Source: Azospirillum lipoferum 4B (GTDB taxonomy: Bacteria > Pseudomonadota > Alphaproteobacteria > Azospirillales > Azospirillaceae). Taken from it: a stretch of 64,000 nt of DNA. Positions 56,708 through 64,000 of the stretch are shown here, one piece after another. The DNA lies in the NCBI RefSeq assembly GCF_000283655.1, contig NC_016622.1, positions 508,501 through 572,500 of the forward strand, in the 5' to 3' direction. Both the position numbers and the translations under genes were made by a program. Under the pieces are notes generated by a model. That model was given only the letters and a program-made list of their open reading frames with translations, ran no database searches and was not told the DNA's origin. Every line of letters starts with the position of its first letter. Positions within the stretch are counted from its first letter, which is position 1.

Positions 56708-59539
56708 TCATGCCACCGCGTCGGCGCAGCGGACGCAGAGCGTCGGGTGGTCGGCGACCGTTCCGACTTCCTCCAGGACCTTCCAGCAGCGCTCGCACTT
56801 CTCACCTTCGGCGAGCGCCGGGGCGACGGCGACGCCGGGGACGTCGGGCAGGGTGAAGGCCCCGTCCGGCGCTGCGGCATCCGTCACCTCGATGGCCGAG
56901 GTGATGCAGACATCCTGGAAATCGACGTCGGCCAGCAGGGCCTTGGTGGCGGCATCGACGAAGACGGTCGGGTCGGCCTGCAGGGACGAACCGATGGTCT
57001 TGTTGGCGCGCTCAAGCTCCAGCGCGCCGGTGACGACGCGGCGGACGTTGCGCACCGCCTCCCACTTTGCGGCCAGCGCGTCGTTGCGCCACTCCGCCGG
57101 CACCTCCGGGAAGCCGCGCAGATGCACGCTTTCCTCGGTCCAGCCGAGACCGTCCGGTCGCGCCAGCCACGCCTCTTCTGCGGTGAAGCAGAGGATGGGG
57201 GCGAGCCAGGCGGTCAGAGTGGAGAACAGATGCTCCATCACCGTCCGCACCGACCGGCGGCGCACCGAATCGACCGGATCGCAATAGAGGCTGTCCTTGC
57301 GGACGTCGAAGTAGAAGGCCGACAGCTCCACCGCGCAGAAGTTGTGCAGCGCCACGAACAGCGCGTGGAAGTCGTAGGCCTCGACCTTCTCGCGGACCAG
57401 CGCGTCAAGCTCCGACAGGCGGTGCAGGACCCAGCGCTCCAATTCCGGCATCTGGGCGGCGTCGATCCGCTCGGCCGGGGTGTAGTCGGCCAGCGCGCCC
57501 AGCAGGTAGCGCAGCGTGTTGCGCAGGCGGCGGTAGAGGTCGGCCTGGGTCTTGATGATCTCCTTGCCGATGCGGAGATCCTCCGAATAGTCGGAGTTGA
57601 TGATCCACAGGCGCAGGATGTCGGCGCCATACTGGTCGCAGACCTCCTGCGGGGCCACCACGTTGCCCAGCGACTTGGACATCTTGCGGCCCTGCTCGTC
57701 CAGCACGAAGCCGTGGGTCAGAACCGCGTTGTAGGGCGCCCGGCCGCGCGTGCCGCAGCTTTCCAGCAGCGAGGAATGGAACCAGCCGCGATGCTGGTCG
57801 GAGCCTTCCAGATAGAGGTCGGCCGGCCAGGCCAGTTCCTCCAGCCGCTGCTCCAGCACGAAGGCGTGCGAGGAGCCCGACTCGAACCAGACGTCGACGA
57901 TGTCCCGGACCTGCTCGAACTCGTCGGCGGAATAGGCGTTGCCGAGGAAGTCCTGCGGGTCGCGGGCGAACCAGGCGTCGGCACCCTCCTGCTGGAAGAT
58001 GTCGGCGATGCGGGCGAACACCGCCTCGTCGCGCAGGATCTCGCCGGTCGCCTTGCGGACGAACAGCGCGATCGGCACGCCCCAGGCGCGCTGGCGGCTG
58101 ATGCACCAGTCGGGACGGCTCTCGATCATCGAGCGGATGCGGTTCTCGCCCTGCGTCGGGACCCAGCGGGTGTCGGAGATCGCCTGCAGCGCCACCTTGC
58201 GCAGGTCGTTCGTCTCCATCGAGATGAACCACTGCGGCGTGGTGCGGAAGATCAGCGGCGCCTTCGACCGCCAGCTGTGCGGATAGCTGTGCTTGATGCG
58301 GTTGCTGGCCAGCAGCGACCCGGCTTCCTCGAAGGCTTCCAGCACCGCCTTGTTGGCCGGGCCGGGCTTGCCCTGGTCGGTGTAGACCGCCAGACCGGCG
58401 AACAGCGGCACATGGGCGTAATAGCGCCCGTCCTCGCCGACCGACTGCGGCACCTCGATGCCGTTGGCCTGACCCAGGCGGAAGTCGTCCTCGCCATGGC
58501 CGGGGGCGATGTGGACGAAGCCCGAACCGGCATCGGTCGTCACGAAATCGCCGGCCAGCAGCGGCACCTTGAAGTCATAGCCCTTGCCGTTCAGCGGATG
58601 GCGGCAATAGGTGCCGGCAAGGCGCGAGCCGGGGAAGCGGTGCAGCTGCTTCCACTCGGTGACGCCGGCCTCCTTCAGCACGCCCTCGGCCACGCCGGTG
58701 GCGAGCACCAGACGCTCGCCGACCACGGCCTTGCTGCCTTCGGCGACGGCGGTCACCTTGAAGGTGGCGTATTCGATCTCGTCGCCATAGGCGATGGCGC
58801 GGTTGGCCGGCAGGGTCCAGGGGGTGGTCGTCCAGATGACGATGCTGGCCTCGTCCACCTCCGGCGCCGACGATCCCCAGACGGGGAAGCGGGCGAAGAC
58901 GGTGGTGGAGGTGTGGTCGTGGTATTCGACCTCGGCATCGGCCAGCGCGGTCTTCTCCACCACCGACCACATGACCGGCTTGGAGCCCTTGTAGAGGCCG
59001 CCGTTCAGCGCGAACTTGTGGATCTCGCGGACGATCTGCGCCTCGGCCGGGAAGGTCATGGTGGCGTAGGGATGCTTCCAGTCGCCTTCCACGCCCAGAC
59101 GGCGGAACTCGGCGGCCTGGATGCCGACCCACTCCTCGGCGAACTGGCGGCATTCGGCTCGGAACTGGATGAGCGGCACGTCATCCTTGTTCTTGCCGGC
59201 CTTGCGGTACTTCTCCTCGATCTTCCACTCGATGGGCAGGCCGTGGCAGTCCCAGCCCGGGACATAGTCGGCGTCGAAGCCCTGCATCTGGCGGAAGCGG
59301 ACGATCACGTCCTTCAGGATCTTGTTGACGGCATGGCCGATGTGGATGTTGCCGTTGGCATAGGGCGGGCCGTCGTGCAGCACGAACTTCTTGCGGCCCT
59401 TGGCGCCGGCGCGCAGCTTGCCGAACAGGTCCATCTCGGCCCAGCGCTTCAGCAGCTCGGGCTCCTTGGTCGGCAGGCCGCCGCGCATGGGGAAGTCGGT
59501 GCGGGGCAGGAAGACGGTCGATTTGTAATCGCGGGTCAT
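56708..59539 (-). CDS. ileS: Isoleucyl-tRNA synthetase
   Basis: Charges tRNA-Ile. The 943-residue class I enzyme has HIGH at 66-69 ([15 protein letters not shown]), the editing (CP1) insertion, [17 protein letters not shown] at about 619-623 ([12 protein letters not shown]) and a C-terminal zinc finger (CERCWKVLE ... CVRCADAV) ending the protein. CAGGGAT precedes the ATG. Bacterial ileS of this class with a C-terminal zinc finger is the mupirocin-sensitive type. It is divergent from the GT10 gene and precedes lspA. Confidence 0.97.
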   Translation of the reverse strand: MTRDYKSTVFLPRTDFPMRGGLPTKEPELLKRWAEMDLFGKLRAGAKGRKKFVLHDGPPYANGNIHIGHAVNKILKDVIVRFRQMQGFDADYVPGWDCHGLPIEWKIEEKYRKAGKNKDDVPLIQFRAECRQFAEEWVGIQAAEFRRLGVEGDWKHPYATMTFPAEAQIVREIHKFALNGGLYKGSKPVMWSVVEKTALADAEVEYHDHTSTTVFARFPVWGSSAPEVDEASIVIWTTTPWTLPANRAIAYGDEIEYATFKVTAVAEGSKAVVGERLVLATGVAEGVLKEAGVTEWKQLHRFPGSRLAGTYCRHPLNGKGYDFKVPLLAGDFVTTDAGSGFVHIAPGHGEDDFRLGQANGIEVPQSVGEDGRYYAHVPLFAGLAVYTDQGKPGPANKAVLEAFEEAGSLLASNRIKHSYPHSWRSKAPLIFRTTPQWFISMETNDLRKVALQAISDTRWVPTQGENRIRSMIESRPDWCISRQRAWGVPIALFVRKATGEILRDEAVFARIADIFQQEGADAWFARDPQDFLGNAYSADEFEQVRDIVDVWFESGSSHAFVLEQRLEELAWPADLYLEGSDQHRGWFHSSLLESCGTRGRAPYNAVLTHGFVLDEQGRKMSKSLGNVVAPQEVCDQYGADILRLWIINSDYSEDLRIGKEIIKTQADLYRRLRNTLRYLLGALADYTPAERIDAAQMPELERWVLHRLSELDALVREKVEAYDFHALFVALHNFCAVELSAFYFDVRKDSLYCDPVDSVRRRSVRTVMEHLFSTLTAWLAPILCFTAEEAWLARPDGLGWTEESVHLRGFPEVPAEWRNDALAAKWEAVRNVRRVVTGALELERANKTIGSSLQADPTVFVDAATKALLADVDFQDVCITSAIEVTDAAAPDGAFTLPDVPGVAVAPALAEGEKCERCWKVLEEVGTVADHPTLCVRCADAVA

Positions 59540-59626
59540 ATCGGATCCCTGGGGGAAAGCATCACCGTCGGGCGGCGGCCGGCAGGACTGGCCGTGGCGC
59601 CACCCGGAACACAGCAGGTCTCTATC

Positions 59627-59653
59627 CCGGCCCTCCTCAGAGAGCCGGGCCGG
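59627..59653. other. Short hairpin in the ileS / GT10 divergent gap
   Basis: The 365-base gap 59540-59904 has no gene I can support. CCGGCCC (59627-59633) and GGGCCGG (59647-59653) form a 7-base stem with a 13-base loop, 88 bases upstream of ileS. Nothing resembling a T-box was seen. Confidence 0.3.
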
Positions 59654-59904
59654 TAATTCGCGTGCGATGCGCCGGGGCGCACATCATCGGGATCCGCAGT
59701 GAGACGTCCATGGCGCGGGATATTAGCGGTGTGTGCGGTGCGGTCAAGGACGGCTCACGCCGGTTCGGGGCACGGCAGGGTCCGAAAAATCCGCTGGTCA
59801 CGGCATGGCGGCAAATCTACGGTGTTGCCGCTTGGCATCCGGTGCAGGAACGGTTTCCGACCGGTGGTTCCGGGCAGTCAGCACGCGCAAGGGCGTCTTC
59901 GGCC

Positions 59905-60882
59905 ATGATCGATCCACGGACCAGCGACTTCCTGGCCGAATTTCTTGCGTCGGCGAACCGGGATCCGGCGCTTCTCGACCGTTTCCTCCTGCATGGACCG
60001 GACCGCGGCGGCCGCGGCGCCCGGCCGCGGCTGAAGATCGCCTTCTTCGATTTCTGGCCGGATTTCGATTTCTCCGCGAACTTCTTCGTCGAGATCCTGT
60101 CGAGCCGCTTCGAGGTGTCGGTCGTCGAGAACGACTGCGACCTCGCCATCGTGTCGGTGTTCGGCACCCGCCACCGCGAGGCGCGGACCGCCCGCGCTCT
60201 GTTCTTCACGGGGGAGAATGTGCGGCCCCCGCTCGACGGCGTCGACATGTCGGTGTCGTTCGACCGCATCGACGACCCCCGTCATTACCGCCTGCCGCTC
60301 TACGTCATGCATGCCTGGGAGCACCTGCGCGAAGGGGCGACGCCGCATTTCTGCCATCCGGTCCTGCCGCCGGCGCCGCCGACGCGGGAAGAGGCGGCCA
60401 AGCGAAAATTCTGCGCCTTCCTCTACAAGAATCCCAACTGCGCCCGCCGCAACGACTTCTTCCAGATGCTCTGCGCGCGGCGCCATGTGGAGTCGGTGGG
60501 CTGGCTGCTGAACAACACCGGCAGCGTCGTGAAGATGGGCTGGCTGCCGAAGATCCGGGTCTTCTCGCGCTACCGCTTCGCCTTCGCCTTCGAGAATGCC
60601 TCATATCCCGGCTATCTGACGGAGAAGATCCTCGACGCCTTCCAGGCCGGCGCCGTGCCGCTCTATTGGGGGGATCCCGGCGTGCTGCGCGATGTCGCCG
60701 CCGGCAGCTTCATCGACATGTCGCGCTATTCCTCCGACGAGGAGGCGATCGATGCCATCCTGGCGGCGGATGACGATTATGACACCTACCGCCGCTACCG
60801 CGGCACGGCGCCCTTCCTCGGCACGGAGGATTTCTACTTCGATGCCTATCGGCTGGCCGAATGGATCGAAAGCCGCCTGTGA
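59905..60882 (+). CDS. Glycosyltransferase family 10 (fucosyltransferase-like)
   Basis: A 325-residue GT10-type enzyme, a family that adds fucose (alpha-1,3/1,4) from GDP-fucose. The C-terminal donor-binding block reads RFAFAFENASYPGYLTEKIL then DAFQAGAVPLYWGDP, diagnostic of GT10. The N-terminal half has DFWPDFDFSANFFVEIL and a Ser/Asp-rich loop for the acceptor. The frame is open from 59662, but no similarity extends before Met 59905, whose ribosome binding site is weak. The gene is first in a group with an unknown protein and a TPR-GT41 protein, so it probably modifies a surface polysaccharide or glycoprotein. Confidence 0.8.
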   Translation: MIDPRTSDFLAEFLASANRDPALLDRFLLHGPDRGGRGARPRLKIAFFDFWPDFDFSANFFVEILSSRFEVSVVENDCDLAIVSVFGTRHREARTARALFFTGENVRPPLDGVDMSVSFDRIDDPRHYRLPLYVMHAWEHLREGATPHFCHPVLPPAPPTREEAAKRKFCAFLYKNPNCARRNDFFQMLCARRHVESVGWLLNNTGSVVKMGWLPKIRVFSRYRFAFAFENASYPGYLTEKILDAFQAGAVPLYWGDPGVLRDVAAGSFIDMSRYSSDEEAIDAILAADDDYDTYRRYRGTAPFLGTEDFYFDAYRLAEWIESRL

Positions 60883-60928
60883 GCGACGCGTGTAGGAAAG
60901 CCGCCTTGCGGCGGCGGGAGAACGGGCG

Positions 60929-61651
60929 ATGAAGCGGGTGCTGCTGAACTATGCCGATGGGGCCTTCACCACGGCGCAGAAATACAACGGCAGGACCGGG
61001 CTGGAGGTCGGCGGCTTCGACGGGGTGGCGATGATGGGGCGGCACCACATCGACGCCGCCTTCGCCGCCCGCAACCGGCATATCCTGGAGCAGCCGCGTG
61101 GGGCCGGCTATTGGCTGTGGAAGCCCTATTTCATCGACGTGATGCTGCGCAAGCATCTGCAGGACGGCGACATCCTGTTCTATTGCGACAGCGGCGCCCA
61201 TTTCGTCCACAACGTCGGCCCGGTGATAGAACTCTGCCGCCGGCGGCGCGACCTGCCGGTCCTGTTGTTCACGCTGGACGACACTCACAGCAACCGCGTC
61301 TGGACGAAGCGCGACTGTTTCCATTTCATGGGGCTGGACCGGCCGGCCTTCACCGACGTGCCGCAGATCCTCGCCAGCTTCATCGTTTGTGAACGCGGGC
61401 CGGAAAGCATGGACTTCGTGTCCCAATGGCTGCGCTATGCCCAGGACGCCCGGCTGATCACCGACGCCCCCAATGAATGCGGCCTGCCGAACTATCCCGA
61501 GTTCCGCGACCATCGCCACGACCAGAGCATCCTCAGCCTGCTCGGCCGCCGCAACGGCGTGACTGCCATCCCCGACATCTCGCAATGGGGGGACGGCCGC
61601 CGTCCGGCGGAGATTCCCCGCATCCTGGAACACACGCGCTGGCGCGCCTAG
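60929..61651 (+). CDS. Unrecognised glycosylation-associated protein
   Basis: A 240-residue soluble protein. It has a possible nucleotide-sugar motif DSG within ILFYCDSGAHF, an N-terminal MKRVLLNYADGAFTTAQKYN, GYWLWKPYFIDVMLRKHLQD (reminiscent of glycosyltransferases that act on linked glycans) and C-terminal DHRHDQSILSLLGR. I do not recognise the family with certainty. It lies between a GT10 and a GT41-like gene on the same strand, 46 bases after the first, so an acceptor or second transferase role is likely. Confidence 0.65.
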   Translation: MKRVLLNYADGAFTTAQKYNGRTGLEVGGFDGVAMMGRHHIDAAFAARNRHILEQPRGAGYWLWKPYFIDVMLRKHLQDGDILFYCDSGAHFVHNVGPVIELCRRRRDLPVLLFTLDDTHSNRVWTKRDCFHFMGLDRPAFTDVPQILASFIVCERGPESMDFVSQWLRYAQDARLITDAPNECGLPNYPEFRDHRHDQSILSLLGRRNGVTAIPDISQWGDGRRPAEIPRILEHTRWRA

Positions 61652-61715
61652 GGCCGGCTATGGCAGACAGAAGCCGGACCCGTCCCCGTCAACCGTCAGC
61701 ACCGATCGGCAGCGC

Positions 61716-64000
61716 ATGACCAGCTTCACCCGCGCCGTGGCGGCGGAAAACAGCGGCGACCTGGAGGAGGCGAGGGCCCGCTACCTCGAAGTCCTGCAGA
61801 CCGAGCCGCAGAACCCAAGGGCCCTGCACCGCTTGGGGGTGGTGGAGTTGCGGCTGGGCCGCCCGCGCGAGGCGGTGATCCTGTTCCAGAAGTCGCTGGC
61901 CATCGCCAAGGACCTGGACGTCTATCTTGATTTCGGCGCCGCCATGGCCGCGCTGGACCGCTGGGATGCGGCGGCGACGGTCTATGCGGCGGCGCTGCGT
62001 GTCGCCCCCGCTTCGGTCGATGCCCATTACGGGCTGGCGCTGGCGCTGCACCGGCAAGGCCGCCCGCAGGATGCCGAGCCCCATTACCGCAATGTGCTGG
62101 CGACCCATTCCCATCTGGGAGAGGTCCACAACAATCTCGGAGTCGCCCTGCAGGATCTGGGTCGCGTCGCGGAGGCCGCCGCCGCCCATCGCGAGGCGGC
62201 CCGGCTCGATCCCTCCGACGCGACGGCATGGTCCAAGCTGGGGGTGGCGCTCCACCGCATGGGCCGGGGCGCTGAGGCCGAAGCGGCCTTCCGCAAGGCA
62301 ATCGGCTTCGCTCCCCAGGATGCGGACAACTGGCACAACCTGGCCGGCCTGCTCGACGCCGCCGGCCGCCCGGCGGAGGCGCTCGCCCCCGGGCGACTTG
62401 CGGTGGCGCTCGCCCCGGCCAGCGCGCGGAACTGGCTGGCTCTCGGCAATGCCGCCCATGCGGCGCAGCGCCTGCAGGAGGCATGGCGCGCCGCGTCGGC
62501 CGCGGTCCTGCTGGAGCCGTCCGACCCGGCGGCGCGCAACAACCTGGCCAACGCCCTGCGGGAACTCGGACGCCCGCAGGACGCCGTGGCACAGTACCGC
62601 GCGGCGCTGGACCTGCAGCCCGATTTCCCGGTGGCGGAGATCAATCTGGCACTGCTGCTGTCGAGCCTGCGCGATGCGGATGGCGCGCTTGCGGTCCTGA
62701 GGACCCTGCTGGCCCGCCAGCCGGCGAACGGCGAGGCGTGGCGGCGGCTGGGCGGCGTTCTGGCGGAGGCCGTCCGTCCCGATGCCGCCGTCGCCGTTCT
62801 GCGCAACGCCGTCGCCCTCGACCCCGGCGAGCCGGACGCCCATGTCGATCTGGCGATGGCCGCCGCGATGGCCGGCTGGAGCACGCTGTCGGTGGACGCC
62901 TGCCGGCGGGTGCTTCGGCTGGTTCCGGGCCATGCCGCGGCCCTGGGCCAACTCGTCCACCAGCAGAGACTTCTGTGCGACTGGCGCGATCTGGACGCGC
63001 TGGAATCGCTGCTTCTCCGGCGGGTGCGGGAGGGGGCGGAGGGGGTGTCGCCCTTCGACGTCCTGTCCTGCGCCTCGACCCTGGCCGACCAGCAGTCGGC
63101 CGCGGCGCGCTGGGCGGCAACGAAAGCCCGCGGCGCGGTTCCCGTTGCCCGGCCGGCCGCATCGGCCGCGCTCGACGGACGCCTGCGGATCGGCTACCTG
63201 TCGGCCGATTTCCGCGAGCATGCGATGGGCCACCTGATGGTCGATGCGCTGGAGACGCATGATCGCTCCCGTTTTGCCGTCACCGCCTATTCGACCGGCA
63301 TCGACGACGGCAGCGCGCTGCGCCAGCGGTTCGAGCAGGGGATCGAGCGCTTCGTCGACCTGCGCCGCCACACCGACGCCGATGCGGCGCGGACCATCGC
63401 CGCGGACGGCATCGACATCCTGGTCGACCTGACCGGCTTCACCACCTTCTCGCGCACCTCGATCCTGGCGGCCCGTCCGGCTCCGGTGCAGGTCAATTGG
63501 CTGGGCTATCCCGGAACGCTGGGTGCCGGGTTCGTCGACTACATCGTCGCCGATCCCACGGTGATCGCGCCGGGCGAGGAGGGGTTCTTCACCGAGCGGG
63601 TGGTGCGGCTGCCGGATTGCTACCAGCCCAACGACCGCCGACGCGCCATCGCCGAGGCGACGCCGATGCGCGCGGAGTGCGGGCTGCCGGCCGACGGCTT
63701 CGTCTTCTGCTGCTTCAACAGCGCCTACAAGCTGACGCCCGCCCTGTTCGACGGCTGGGCGCGCATCCTGGCGGCGGTGCCCGGCAGCGTGTTGTGGCTC
63801 TATGCCGGAAATCCGCAGGTCGCCGCCAACCTGCGCCGCGAGGCCGAAGCCCGCGGTGTCGATCCTCGGCGGCTCGTCTTCGCCAAGCCCTTGCCCCATG
63901 CCGAGCATCTGGCGCGGCACCGGCTGGCCGACCTGTTCCTCGACACGCTTCCCTACAACGCGCACACCACGGCCAGCGATGCCCTGTGGGCGGGCTTGCC
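61716..64000 (+). CDS. TPR-O-GlcNAc transferase-like (GT41) protein, C-terminus outside window
   Basis: At least 761 residues. About ten tetratricopeptide repeats (1 to about 430; for example ARRYLEVLQTEPQNPRALHR-type units, HNNLGVALQDLGRVAEAAAA) are followed by the start of the GT41/SPINDLY catalytic region: LRIGYLSADFREHAMGHLMV, DILVDLTGFTTFSRTSILAA, APVQVNWLGYPGTLG, FCCFNSAYKLTPALFDGWAR and LFLDTLPYNAHTTASDALWA. Bacterial members modify flagellin, adhesins or other proteins. There is no signal peptide. The start ATG 61716 is the first in frame after the preceding gene. The last helices of the catalytic domain lie beyond the edge. Confidence 0.9.
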   Translation, partial: MTSFTRAVAAENSGDLEEARARYLEVLQTEPQNPRALHRLGVVELRLGRPREAVILFQKSLAIAKDLDVYLDFGAAMAALDRWDAAATVYAAALRVAPASVDAHYGLALALHRQGRPQDAEPHYRNVLATHSHLGEVHNNLGVALQDLGRVAEAAAAHREAARLDPSDATAWSKLGVALHRMGRGAEAEAAFRKAIGFAPQDADNWHNLAGLLDAAGRPAEALAPGRLAVALAPASARNWLALGNAAHAAQRLQEAWRAASAAVLLEPSDPAARNNLANALRELGRPQDAVAQYRAALDLQPDFPVAEINLALLLSSLRDADGALAVLRTLLARQPANGEAWRRLGGVLAEAVRPDAAVAVLRNAVALDPGEPDAHVDLAMAAAMAGWSTLSVDACRRVLRLVPGHAAALGQLVHQQRLLCDWRDLDALESLLLRRVREGAEGVSPFDVLSCASTLADQQSAAARWAATKARGAVPVARPAASAALDGRLRIGYLSADFREHAMGHLMVDALETHDRSRFAVTAYSTGIDDGSALRQRFEQGIERFVDLRRHTDADAARTIAADGIDILVDLTGFTTFSRTSILAARPAPVQVNWLGYPGTLGAGFVDYIVADPTVIAPGEEGFFTERVVRLPDCYQPNDRRRAIAEATPMRAECGLPADGFVFCCFNSAYKLTPALFDGWARILAAVPGSVLWLYAGNPQVAANLRREAEARGVDPRRLVFAKPLPHAEHLARHRLADLFLDTLPYNAHTTASDALWAGL

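Noticed and set aside
61689-63965. A 758-codon open frame opposite the TPR-GT41 gene
   Set aside because: Same effect: the plus strand carries clear TPR and GT41 motifs; the antisense product is Gln/His/Arg-rich noise.

Overview
The window looks like chromosome of an Azospirillum-type alphaproteobacterium (Rhodospirillales). This rests on very high GC with strong third-position bias, two phasin genes, a MaoC-phosphotransacetylase fusion followed by ackA, an alphaproteobacterial LexA box (GTTC-N7-GTTC), an EcfG-type promoter, clpS-clpA, an mmcB gene, and a dense load of sensor kinases and a c-di-GMP enzyme. I saw no rRNA, tRNA or CRISPR array.

Layout. 1-7.3 kb: the start of purB (leaving the window), a membrane Cache-PAS-PAS-GGDEF-EAL protein, a YgjP-type metallopeptidase and a PAS hybrid kinase. 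7.6-12.0 kb: the ugpBAEC glycerol-3-phosphate/glycerophosphodiester ABC importer. 12.1-17.8 kb: SDHAF4-like factor divergent from htpX, a DHH phosphoesterase, an unknown protein, cobD, an ankyrin-repeat protein, a CydP-like peptide and a stress protein behind an EcfG-type promoter. 17.8-27.0 kb: a signalling locus in which a coupled operon (sensor kinase, hybrid kinase with Hpt, DUF1329 protein) diverges from a partner-switching trio (STAS protein, RsbW-like ATPase, REC-PP2C phosphatase). 27.0-30.7 kb: nadK and clpSA.

31.0-33.2 kb is a lower-GC island with two unrecognised genes, a possible operator and a complete IS5-family element (IS427-like) whose transposase needs a -1 frameshift. 33.2-38.4 kb: two phasins sharing an upstream TGC-rich palindrome, an Anbu proteasome-like peptidase, a lipoprotein and a D,D-carboxypeptidase with a SPOR domain. 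38.4-45.7 kb: a REC-Hpt protein, LexA-boxed mmcB and three more histidine kinases. 46.2-52.3 kb: maoC-pta fusion, ackA, a LysR gene broken by one extra G in a G run, a small membrane protein, pgi and a small acidic protein. 52.5-59.5 kb: the ileS-lspA-DUF3035-M16-M16 group. 59.9-64 kb: surface-glycan or glycosylation genes (GT10, an unknown, and a TPR-OGT/GT41 gene that leaves the window).

The most distinctive features are the kinase/partner-switch locus, the regulatory sites readable directly from sequence (LexA, EcfG, phasin operator), the AT-rich island, the homopolymer frameshift in the LysR gene, and a family of GC-rich palindromic intergenic repeats present at five places. Starts were moved inward from the longest open frame wherever a ribosome binding site, signal peptide or family alignment favoured it.
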